Positions 16,672-27,700 of a stretch of DNA of 64,000 nucleotides are shown here, in pieces (positions within the stretch are counted from its first letter, which is position 1; each line of letters opens with the position of its first letter). This stretch comes from JAEDHM01 sp964368645. Lineage in GTDB: Bacteria > Bacillota > Clostridia > Christensenellales > CAG-1252. The stretch spans positions 1-64,000 of the forward strand of contig CAYJBY010000014.1 of assembly GCA_964368645.1 (NCBI GenBank). The letters run 5' to 3'. The notes beneath the pieces were generated by a model. The model worked only from the letters and a program-made list of their open reading frames with translations. It did no database searches and was not told where the DNA came from. The translations under genes were made by a program, and so were the position numbers.

Positions 16672-17363
16672 AGGTTGTCCTCCTTGTTTTCGGCGCGTAG
16701 CCTATCTCTTATCGCAATGGTATCGATAGAGAAGAAATGCGTCAGCGAGCCGTTGCCATAATCGCAGACCAAGAATACCTCGCCGTCGGAAGCTGTGTCG
16801 AAGTGCAACGCATTGTTATCCTCGGGGAGCAGAGCGTCGGCGGCGCAAACAGGGCAGTCGGTATCGGGGGAAACGTGATAGATTCTGCCGTCCACCACGA
16901 AGATAAGGGGCACGTCAACGGTACGGGGAATAACGGCAAAGCTGTCGTTGCCGACTCGTTGCAGGCGGACGAAACGCACTACGTGGATAATCAGCAGGGA
17001 AATACTTATACCGAAAAGTATCAGTATGACCATAGAAGCGGTTAAAAAACCCAGATTAAAGTCCAAAATCCCTTTGATTAAATTGTAACGCAAATAGATT
17101 CCGAACGCCGCTAAAAAGGCGGCTGCCAGCAAGGCAAATATACCGATTAAGAATTTCTGACGGTTGCAATAGGAAGTGAGGTCACAACGGAAAACAGTCT
17201 TAAGCTTGTCCGACGGATAGCGATTGGGAACGCCCTGCGCCTTGATTAGCTTATCGGGAACGGACGGGGTGCGAACCTTGTTCTGCGCCGAGTGAAAATA
17301 ACCGCAGTTACTGCAGAAAGAATTGTCGTTGACGTTAGAACCGCAAATTTCGCACACAGGCAT
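16668..17363 (-). CDS. Zinc-ribbon membrane protein
   Basis: A protein of about 231 residues opening with a cytosolic zinc ribbon (CEICG, then CSNCGYF: CxxC-x8-CxxC), a linker rich in basic residues, and two membrane segments at roughly 70-95 and 103-130. A soluble domain of unknown type follows, with CPVC in the middle. The ATG at 17363 is preferred because AAGGA lies 9 nt away; an ATG at 17369 would be only 3 nt from it. It is co-transcribed with the Lgt-like gene, whose start overlaps its stop. Its role is unknown; sensing or scaffolding at the membrane is possible. Confidence 0.7.
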   Translation of the reverse strand: MPVCEICGSNVNDNSFCSNCGYFHSAQNKVRTPSVPDKLIKAQGVPNRYPSDKLKTVFRCDLTSYCNRQKFLIGIFALLAAAFLAAFGIYLRYNLIKGILDFNLGFLTASMVILILFGISISLLIIHVVRFVRLQRVGNDSFAVIPRTVDVPLIFVVDGRIYHVSPDTDCPVCAADALLPEDNNALHFDTASDGEVFLVCDYGNGSLTHFFSIDTIAIRDRLRAENKEDNL

Positions 17364-17389
17364 ACGCATACTTCCTTTTTTATCAACAA

Positions 17390-17418
17390 ATTATATCAAA
17401 TAAATGTGATATTTGCAA
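17390..17418 (-). promoter_or_regulatory. Sigma-A promoter of the zinc-ribbon/Lgt-like operon
   Basis: Minus-strand TTGCAA (17418-17413), 17 nt and perfect TATAAT (17395-17390) give a start near 17383 and a short leader with AAGGA. It is divergent from the plus-strand promoter at 17479. Confidence 0.7.
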
Positions 17419-17478
17419 CAACAATATGTTAAAAAAATGAAAAATAGAGTTTATTCGCAGACCGCGTCCGATGGGGAG

Positions 17479-17507
17479 TTGACAATTTTCGGATTTACCG
17501 TTATTAT
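17479..17507 (+). promoter_or_regulatory. Consensus promoter directly abutting the Big_3 protein gene
   Basis: TTGACA (17479-17484), 17 nt and TATTAT (17502-17507) lie 6 nt before the GTG at 17514, so transcription is expected to start at that codon. An AAGGAGG at 17556-17562 precedes an in-frame TTG (17577) and ATG (17583) at unusually long distances, leaving the true start open. Confidence 0.75.
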
Positions 17508-17513
17508 TTAGAC

Positions 17514-18509
17514 GTGGATAAAAATAACCGATTGACGATATTGATAACACGCATTAAGGAGGCTTTTCGCCGCTTTTTGCTTATGCTCAATTCCCGACGT
17601 TTCAGGACGGTTTTTTTCGTCTGCTTTGCCGTGGTGCTTGTAGCCGCGCTTATCCTGTTCGATTACGGTCTTTCCGCTTCTAAGAACAGACCTATGCTGT
17701 TGGTTTCCCTGTTCACGGGCGAGATTAAGGAATACGACGGTATCGCCGTGGATACGCCCCTTACGTACTACGTGGGAGACGCTTTCGGCGGCGGCGAGGT
17801 GCAATATTATTCGGACGGCGTAATTGTCAAAAGAGAGCCCTTGACGCAGACTATGACGGAGGGCTTTACCACCGCCGCGTCGGGCGAATATACCGCAACG
17901 GTATCCTATTACAATTTATCCGTAAGCTACAGCTACTCGGTGACGGAAAGGGGGCTTCCCACCGCTATCGAAGTGTCTTCCCCGACAAGTAATTATCGGG
18001 TTGGAGCGAGCCTTGTTTCGGGTATTACGGCTGTCGTTACAGACAACGTCGGTCAGCAAAAAACAATACCTGTCACAGCCGAAATGGTGAGCGATTTTTC
18101 CACCGCGGAGACAGGAGATTTTACAGCTGTAATCAGCTACGAATATAAGGGTGTAACGGTAAGTTGCAATTACGGTTATACAGTGTATAATATACACTGT
18201 ATCGGAACGCTGAATTTCGACGTTTGGTCGCCTGTTTCCGCAGGACTTTCCAGCAACGATTTTAAGACGATGGAGCTATACTCTTTTACCCCTTCCGAAA
18301 CCGCTGTTTTCAAGTTTTCCAGCAGGGACGGCGAGTACGTTATCGGTACCATTTTCGACTATAACGGAAAGGCGCTTTTTTCCGCCGCTTACAATGCCGA
18401 TAACGGCTTGGATTTCGAGCTTACCTGTGAGCTTGAGACCGGCAAAACCTACTATCTCGGTTGCGCCGTCACAACCGACCAGAGCTTTTATGTGACTGTA
18501 GGACGATGA
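17514..18509 (+). CDS. Membrane-anchored protein with two Big_3-like Ig domains
   Basis: A 331-residue protein with a basic cytosolic start, one membrane segment at roughly residues 31-50, and an outer part. Two Ig-like repeats of the Big_3 type are visible: about 63-143 (YYVGDAF to YSYSVTERG) and about 145-222 (YRVGASLVSG, ending CNYGYTVYN). A C-terminal beta-rich domain, about 225-331, resembles bacterial pre-peptidase-type sandwiches (TMELYSFTPSETAVFKF). It lies just upstream of the giant surface gene on the same strand and may help present it. The GTG at 17514 sits at the expected transcript start; a start at 17577 or 17583 would shorten the tail before the membrane segment by about 20 residues. 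Confidence 0.75.
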   Translation: MDKNNRLTILITRIKEAFRRFLLMLNSRRFRTVFFVCFAVVLVAALILFDYGLSASKNRPMLLVSLFTGEIKEYDGIAVDTPLTYYVGDAFGGGEVQYYSDGVIVKREPLTQTMTEGFTTAASGEYTATVSYYNLSVSYSYSVTERGLPTAIEVSSPTSNYRVGASLVSGITAVVTDNVGQQKTIPVTAEMVSDFSTAETGDFTAVISYEYKGVTVSCNYGYTVYNIHCIGTLNFDVWSPVSAGLSSNDFKTMELYSFTPSETAVFKFSSRDGEYVIGTIFDYNGKALFSAAYNADNGLDFELTCELETGKTYYLGCAVTTDQSFYVTVGR

Positions 18510-18524
18510 TAGCCTAATTATTAC

Positions 18525-18558
18525 TTACCGATTTCGATAGGTAAAACGGTAATTTTTT
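18525..18558 (+). terminator. Putative terminator after the Big_3 gene
   Basis: TTACCG (18525-18530) pairs with CGGTAA (18547-18552) and is followed by six Ts. The loop is long (16 nt), and an alternative TTACC/GGTAA pairing is nested inside it. It begins 15 nt past the stop codon. Confidence 0.5.
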
Positions 18559-18586
18559 ACAAATAAAATCGTGCATTAATGCGTAT

Positions 18587-18605
18587 GCGCTTGCGAGCGC
18601 GATTT
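18587..18605 (+). terminator. Second putative terminator hairpin
   Basis: GCGCT (18587-18591) and AGCGC (18596-18600) form a 5-bp GC-rich stem around TGCG, followed by GATTTTT. It may back up the hairpin at 18525 and insulate the giant gene's promoter. Confidence 0.4.
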
Positions 18606-18674
18606 TTAATATTAAATTTCGATTAAAATAACGCAAAGTATTCGACAATTTCACTTTTCTTTCACTCATTCCGA

Positions 18675-18703
18675 TTGAATTTTCACCATAGCTAAGCTAT
18701 AAT
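18675..18703 (+). promoter_or_regulatory. Sigma-A promoter of the giant surface protein
   Basis: TTGAAT (18675-18680), a 17-nt spacer and perfect TATAAT (18698-18703) predict a start near 18710 and a leader of about 59 nt. AAGGAGG (18754-18760) lies 8 nt before the ATG. Confidence 0.78.
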
Positions 18704-18768
18704 GTTACCATAAAAGGCGGCATAGCCGTAATATTGTCATATCCAACCGTATAAAGGAGGGCATTTTT

Positions 18769-21700
18769 ATGAACACAAGTCAATCCCGAAACAGGAGTAT
18801 TTCCAAAACGATATTGATATCGACGGCAGCGTTCTTTTTTGTCACGCTGTTCGTTTTCTTTATGTTCGCGGGATTTGGCGGTGTTAAGGTGTCCGATACG
18901 GCGGATACCGCTAACGCTCTCTCTTGGTCGGATCAAGGTTCTTGGAGCAAGTCCAGTAACGGCGACAATAAGGTGGTTGCCAGCGATAACAACGCGATAA
19001 CTGACGGCAATCTTGCCAACGCCGCAGGCTCGTCCTCGACAATCAAGACTTTTACATATAATGTTCCCTACACTGCCATCAGCTTCTACTTCTGGGAGGA
19101 CAACAACGCGCAAGACGTCAGCGTTACTTATAACTCAGGCGATGCGGCAGGCGGAGTTCTGGTTTACGAGAACGACGGTATAAGCTCAGGTGAGGGCTGC
19201 TGTTGGTTTGCCGTCAATGCGGCTATCCCCGATCACCTCAAATACCTGATGAAGTTGGGCTTTGTGGAGAGCATCGAGTTTTACTGTGACGGCTTTGTAA
19301 CAGCCAACAAGGCGGAACGTAAGATTGCAATTCGTATGAACGATTCAGCATATCACTACAGATCCGCAGACGAGGTTGAGGGCGGCAGCCGCTCAAGTAA
19401 TAATTACAAGCCCTGTACAGGTGACGGCGATACCACCAACAACCCTACCGGCATTACCGAGTACGGCGGCGGCGGTAGATCGGGCAGCGAGACTTATAGT
19501 AACGAGAACGCCAAGCTCGCAGACGCCACTACCTTGGCAAGCCCCAAGAATTACATTACGGGGTATTACGGTATGGCAAGCGACGGCGGTACGGGTTTGT
19601 TTAATATGTTTGATATTGACCAAAGTTACGGTATGAAGAATTGCCGCTTTGTGGTTACTATCAGCGGACAGCCCTACGTCAACGTGGGCCTTGTAACTCC
19701 CAACTCCTCTAACAACGTAGGCAACCGTCAGCGTCTGTACAGCAGTGTTAAGGTCAACAATGCCGCTATCGATAAGGACAGTTTTAAGACCTACACTTTT
19801 ACCAATTACGATTCCAGTTACGCGATTACGTCCGCTTCGGTGGGTTATTACAGCAACCCCGTACTTTATTACGGCAGTTCAAGCACCACTACTCCCGGCA
19901 CTTCTCTTGGCACTACTTCGCTAACTGTTACACTTGCGACTATGGTCAGTAATGCTTCTACCTGGGGCGGCAGCGGCTCATACATAGGGGCATACTATAC
20001 ACCTAACGCCTATACCCTCACTCTGACCACTACGTCCGTCTCGTATTTTAGAACGGGATTAGCGGGCTGGAACAGTAATACGACGACCAAGCTAACCGCG
20101 ACGATACGCTACGACAACAGCTATGCTATCCCGGCGGCCTCAACTATTATGTCTAACCCCGGCAGCTTCGGCGGTTGGGCTAAGGACTCGGGCAGCGGTC
20201 CCCAAACGGTCGGTGACGCAGGCACCATAACGGGTACCTTGATTACCGCCAATATGCAGTACCACGCCACGTTTTCAACTTATAGCTTGCTTAACTCGGC
20301 GACAGGCACCAGCTTCTATGATACCGACGCCAGAATCAGTACCTCGCGTTTGAGTACGCCCACGGGTAACATCTCCTTCGGTAAGAGCGACGCTCCGATT
20401 TCGGGCACGCCCTATCTTACAGTTACCATTACTTATCCCAATGCTTCTATCTCGGCATATACAGGTACCAGCTCATCCAGTGCGTCCAGAACGCAGACCT
20501 TAAAGGGCGTGTATGCTTATTACACCTCGGGGCCTCTCTCAGGGCAGATGGTTGCTTTGCAGAAGTACACTGATAAGGAGTACACCCTTAACTATTGTTG
20601 CGGTAATTACTATATATTCTCCAGTTGGGCTACCTCGCAGACGCAATATACAATTAAGTGGTACAATAAAGATAACACCTTTATAGGCGGCTACAACGGT
20701 ACTAGTACATCTTTGACCGACGCATACCCCGACTATTATATGGCAGGGGCTTCCCTCTCCTATAGTTATTTCCCTACGGGACCTGCGATTAGCGGTTACA
20801 TATTCACCGGTTGGTACACCTCCTCCTCGCGTTCTACCCTTAAGATGTCGATTAGCTCTTCGGATACAGGCAATCTAACTTTTTATGCCGGTTACGCAAG
20901 CAACTCCGCCAGCGGCACCGCTTTTACNNNNNNNNNNNNNNNNNNNNNNNNNNNNNNNNNNNNNNNNNNNNNNNNNNNNNNNNNNNNNNNNNNNNNNNNN
21001 NNNNNNNNNNNNNNNNNNNNNNNNNNNAACAGTTATCTTTATACGATAGTTACGAACGGCTCCTCTATATATTTGCCGACTTCTTCCTTCTGGTATAGCT
21101 ATTCGGGCAGGCGCTTCAGAGGCTGGGCAACCAGCAGCACCAGTGGCAATCCTTTGGCTCTTAATAGCAATGGGTACTACCTTTACACTGTAAATTCCAA
21201 CATCACCTTATATGCGTTGTGGGAGGTTGAAAACTACGTTGTAGCCAGTTATAACGTGTATTTCAGTAATAATATGAGTTTAGCCGATAACCAAAAATCC
21301 TCTTATCAGCTAGACACTGCTAATTACAATTTCAGCAACAGTGCGATGACTTATCGAGCCCCCACTATGCGACCGTACACCACATCGTCTATTACTCTAT
21401 CTACCCTTAACGGCTCCTCGCAGGGCGTTTACGCCACCGATAGCGGTGTCACTTTGCCCCCTAACGGCTTTTCCGCCGCTAACTGGTACACCTCATCGGC
21501 TTGTTCCGGCGGTGTTACCACTACAATCAGCGCGTCTAACCACACCAACAGCAACAGCGACTCTTCTCACGGTTACACCTACTATCTTAGATGGAATATG
21601 AACGCACCTACGGTTACGGTCACTTCCGATCCTGCGGCTATCAACTACGGCAAGGGTATCGATATGGATACCTTGGCATCAGTCTCCTTTGCGGGAAGCG

Positions 21701-24700
21701 CGGTTGCCGGACAGATGGAAAGCGAGATACGCTGGGTACCAAGTACTACCAGTATTACTGCTTTCCACTACAACACATATACCTATAATGCCAGCACAGG
21801 TATGCACGACTTCAACGACAAGTACAACGTGTTGTACGACGCAGGCGCGACTTACTCCACTTATAATGCTACGCGTGTGTACTATTATCCCGTTTGCTAC
21901 GTTTTCACAAGGGTAAACGGCGTGTTATTAGGCAGTGCTCTTGCCGCTTCCGGCAGTACTGTAAGACCTGTTATTAACCCTCTTACTCTTTCCGCCGCGT
22001 TCACGCAGAATTCCAAGGAGTACGACGGTTCTACGTCTAACCTTAACGCTTTGCTTACTATAAATTGTTCTGATAACACTATCTACAATCAGGAAAAAGC
22101 GGCAAACGTCAACTGGTACGGCTCCGGCGGTTACGGCGGCGTTAAGCTGGGTTCTCCCAGTTCCAGTTTTACCGCGCGTAGATCTATATACAATACCTCT
22201 AACGTCAACTTCAATTCCGCAGTGGTAAGAGACGCGGGCAACTATACCATCAACTCAATGTACATACTTAAGTTCAACGGTTCGGACGACTTGACCAACG
22301 TCAACACCAACTACCGTTGGGCGGATACCGAGGCTACCAGTAATCAGAGCTTGAAAACGAATACCGACGTATCGTTCTCAATTACTCCCATATCCTCTAA
22401 CATTACTCTTTGGTACTACACAAAGGCTTTCGGCGCAAGCCCTTTAACTAAGGAAATGGTGCAAACCTCTCCCTTGAATACGGCTGACTATACCACGTAT
22501 TACACCACGAAATGGCGTGCGTCCATAACAGGCTTGGTCGGCACCGATTATTCTAACTTCGGCTCGGGTGTTCAAAGTGCGATTTCCGTTAATGCTTCTG
22601 ACGTCAACGTGGGTTGGCACGCTCAAACCTTGAGTGAAAGTCAGATTAACACTTATCTGCTTAATAACTACGTTATTAACGTCTTCGGTTGGAACGATAT
22701 CGCCCCGGAAGCTTCCTCTCACGTGCCTGTAGTTACCAGCACGACGTCGGGCGGCTACAGCACCTATACGGTTTCCAATACATATTTAATCACCAAGGCA
22801 CAGCTTACCTTAAGCTGGACGGGTAGTAACGCATACACGTTTAACGGCAATGCGCAGGGCTACACTCTTTCCGTTGCAGGTTTTGTTAACGACAATAACA
22901 CCGATAAGGACGAGGTCGATCTCTACAACACAGCCGGCACTCAAAAATTCGCAACTCTTAAAACAGGCACCACTACCTACTCTTTCACAATGACGGACGC
23001 AGGCGCGTATAGCATTGCGGTTGCTCTTCGCGATAAGGGCGCAACCTCTAATACGCTTACCAACTACACGGTAAGCGGTACTTCTACCGCAAGCTGGACA
23101 ATTAACAAAAAGGCTCTTAGCATCACTACTACCAACAACGGCGGTGCAACCGGAGTCGTTTACGATAAAGCGAACCACGGTCTTAACATAACCTTCTCGG
23201 GGTTGGTTAGGTCTGGCACCACCGAACAGCTTAAGATTACTTACAGCGTTACAGCCGGTATGTCCTGTAGTTCGTTGGCTTCTAACAGCACCGTGGTCAA
23301 TTCTTCCACGGCGTATCCCTTCCTCGCAAGCAACGCAGGCTCTTATAATATCAGCTTTACCGCCGCCGCCCAAAATGCAAGCGGACTTTACAACGGCGCG
23401 TATAATGCTGCGGCTACCCACAAATACGGCAATTCCTACGGCTGTAACTACGCTATTTCCAGATCCGCATCCTACACTATCGCCAAGCGCGTGCTTACCG
23501 TTACTTGGAAGCGTACCGATACCAATGCGGCCGTTACTTCTAACCAAACGGGTACTAACGGCTTCCTGTTTACGATAGGAGCTAATCAGGGCTTTAACGT
23601 CACAATCGGCAACGTGGTTTCCGGTGACGTGCTTTACTTCCTCAGCAACTTATCAGGTACGCAAGCATATAAGGGACCTTCCTCGGGTACGTCCTATACC
23701 TTCGCGATGACTAAGGAGCAAATCGGCGTTTACGAGTGTACCGTATCAGGCGCGTACACAAACTCCAGCGGCTCAATCAACAACAATTATACACTTAACG
23801 CCAACACCTTAAAATTTGAGATTTTCGTTCGTGAAATCAACGTCACCAAGTGGCAGGCTTATTCTGCCGCAAGTACGGGTTCCGCTTACGTCTATATATT
23901 CGACCACGGCGACACCAAGGCTGTGGTTTATGCGGCTTCCCAGTGGACTCTTGAGATTATCGAGGCACAGGATACGCAGGGTAACTACTACGTCAAGGGC
24001 TATGCTAACGGCGCGGCAAACGGTATTTACGGCAGTTATTCTCTGCCTACTCCCGGTGCAGGCTGTACGATATATTCTCTTTCCGATAGCCGCTTAGGCA
24101 CTATTACCTACACCAACAACACCGCAACCAATAAGACTTCGCTTACCGCTACGGCGGCTCTTCCCGGAACCTCTAACTACACCCTGAGCAATACTTCGGG
24201 CGTAGGCTGGTCGGTTAATGCCAAGGTTATCAACCTTGTTGCCGGTAACTGGTCAACAACCACCACCTTTACCTATGACCGTGCGGCTCACGGCTTCGAC
24301 GTTACTCTTAATTCCGCCGCTTACGGTACTTCTAATACGGGTAAGTCCTCATCTAACAATTACATTTATACGGCTGACTTATCCGCTTTCCAGTTTACCG
24401 CAACCTACGGTAGCGGCTCAGGTACTTCCTCTAAGTCGGTTTCCGGCGCAATCAGCACTCAAAAATTCTACGGCACTAACGCCGCAACCTATTCTATAAC
24501 AGGTTTAACTCCTTCCAGTAACAATTACACTGTTAGCGGAAAAACTACGGGAACTTTCACGATTAACAAACGTACGTTGACATTAACAGCCACAGTGGTT
24601 AACAAGACCTACAACGGCGACAGACAGAACGGCTACACCGCTACCATCACCAATATGGTGGCAGGCGACACTCTAACCCTTAATCTTAACGCAGGCGGCT

Positions 24701-27700
24701 ATACCAGTTCCGCCAGAACGGCTGCCAGAGTCGGTTCAGGTCTTGCTTATCAGACTAACTCCGTAAGCCTTTCCGCGCTAACGCAAGCTACTAATACTAC
24801 GATTACCTGCGGCAGCGGTGCTACCTCCAGAACGGTTAGCCTATATGGTGCGAAGGCAGGCTACTATTACGTCAACGGTATGAGTTTAAGCAATATGTCC
24901 AACTATAGCTTAAACGGTGACGCAATTAAGGGCTTCTCTGTAGGTACAACAGCTGTTACCGTCAGTTGGTCGGGCACGGGCAGTGCGGATTACTCCGCTG
25001 CAAGTCATACGGTTACCGCAACCTTTGCAGGTATCAAGGGCAGTGACAAGCTGAAATTCACCTTTACGCCCAATACCTATGCAAGCACTACCTTCAATAC
25101 CGCTACGTATTACGCCAACGGCGCAAGCGTTACCTTTACTACGGGCGTAAACGCAGCTTCCTACTCCACAACCTTCAAGACCATAGCAGGAGCAAGCACA
25201 GGCACTTATGCCGATACTTGCAACTATACGATTACGTCGTCTTCAGGTGCTTATACCATCAACAAAAAGACCTTAACTATCTCTTGGGCTCCTGCTTCTC
25301 TAACCTATAACGCGGCACAGCAGGTGGGCGCGACGGCTACTATTGCAGGTATGGTTTCGGGCGAAACGCTTAACCTTAATATTGCCTCAGGCGCATATAC
25401 GGATAGCTCTAAGGGCACTGCAAGAGCGTCTTCAGGACTGGCATATCAGACCAATTCGGTGACTTCCACCACAGGTCTTACCCACGCTACTTCTGTAGCT
25501 ATTGTCTGCGGTAGCGGCTCCACTTCCAGAAGTATCAAGATTTACGGTGCAAAAGCAGGTTATTACGCGGTGAATGCGCTTACCCTTAACGGTATGTCTA
25601 ACTACACCTTATCAGGCACCGCCACCACCGCCTTTACCGTAGCTACCAAAACGATTACCGCAACCTTTGCCGAGTACACCTCCAACGGCGTTAATTCCAC
25701 TTCTAACGCTTGGACTTACGACGGCGGCAATCACGGCGTTAAGGTAACTATTGCAGGTATCGTCGATACAAGCGTTAAGCTGACCGTTTCGAGTAACTAC
25801 GCTACTAAGGGTATAGCCTCCAACAGCACGGCTGTAACCAATACAACTTATAATTTCCACTCCAAAAACGCAGGCACTTATAACTGCACGATAAGCGCGA
25901 TTAATTCTGTAACGGGCGGCTCCTATGCTGACGTTTCCAATTACAGTTACACATCAACCGCGGCTCCCAATAAGGTTATTAACAAACGTACGATTACGAT
26001 AGTTTGGACGCCTGTTTCTTCCTTATCCTATAATACCGCACAGCAGGCAGGCGCTAACGCCGCTATTACCAATATGGTGTCGGGCGACGCGCTTAACCTT
26101 TCCATTACGGCTGGCGCGTACACCGACAGCACCAAGGCGGCGGCAAGGGCTACCTCGGGACTGGGCTATCGCACCAATTCCGTAACGACAACCATCGCTC
26201 TTACCCACGGCACCGCGGCAACCATTGCATTAGGCAGCGGCGCGACATCCCGTTCTATTGCAATTTACGGCGCGAAGGCAGGTTATTACTCTGTCAACGC
26301 TTTGTCCTTAAGCGGTATGACCAACTATACGTTGTCGGGCACTACCACCACGGCGTTTAGCATTGCAACCAAGGCAATTACGGTGAGCTTTGCCGAGTAC
26401 GGCGGCGCTTCTTCGTCCAACGCTTGGACGTATGACGGCGGCAACCACGGCGTGACTGCAACCGTTGCAGGTATAGAAGGTAGCGAAAAGGTCAGCTTTA
26501 CAGTCACCTCTACCTACGCCACCAAGGGTATCGCAAGCAACGGTACGGCGGTAGCCAACGGCAGTTACAACTTCTATTCCAAGAATTACAGCGCTAACGC
26601 ATATACCTGCGTTATCAGTGCGCTTTATTCCATTACTGGCAGTACCTACGCGGATACCGCTAACTACACTTATAGCTCAACCTCGGCAACGGCTAAGCGT
26701 ATCAATAAGCGTACTATTACCATAAGCTGGACGCCTACCAATCTGACCTACGATACTACTCAAAGGGCAGGAGCTACCGCCACCGTCACCAATATGGTAA
26801 GCGGCGAGAATCTTAGTATATTGATTACCGCGGGCGCGTACACGGATAGCACCAAGGCTACGGCGCGCGAGGGCGCAGGACTTGCTTATCAGACCAACTC
26901 TGTTACCGCCACTACCGCTCTTACTCACGCCACGCAGACTACCATAGCTTGCGGAAGCGGTTCCACATCTAGAAGCATCAAGATTTACGGAGCAAAAGCA
27001 GGCTATTACGCCGTTACTGCTCTAAGTCTTAACAATATGAGCAACTACACCTTGTCGGGTACGGCGACCACGACGTTTACCATAGCCGCAAAGGCTATAA
27101 CCGTGAGTTTTGCCGAGTACGGCGGTACTTCAACGTCCAACGCTTGGACGTATGACGGCGCAAATCACGGCGTTACGGCTACTGTTGCTGGTATAGCTAC
27201 AGGCGAAACTGTGAAAATGACCGTAGCTTCCACGTACGCCACCAAGGGCATTGCCTCTAATTCTACGGACGTCGCCAACGGCGCGTATAATTTCTATTCC
27301 AAGAACTACAGTGCCAACGCCTATACTTGCGTAATTACCGCTTTATTCTCCGTCAGCGGCGGCGATTATGCGGATTTGACTAACTATTCCTATACCTCGA
27401 CCACAGCAACCAACAAGACGATCAACAGACGCACCATAACCATAAGCTGGACGCCTACCAACCTGACCTACGATACCACTCAAAGAGCAGGAGCTACCGC
27501 CACCGTAACCAATATGGTTGCAGGCGAGGCTCTCAATATTCTGCTTACGGCAGGTGCTTACACCGACAATACCAAGGCTACCGCAAGAGCAACCTCAGGT
27601 CTTGCTTATCAGACTAACTCCGTTACCACTACAACGGCTTTAACTCACGCTACTCAAAAGGCAATCGTCTGTGCAGGCGGAGCCAACCTTACAAGCCGCA

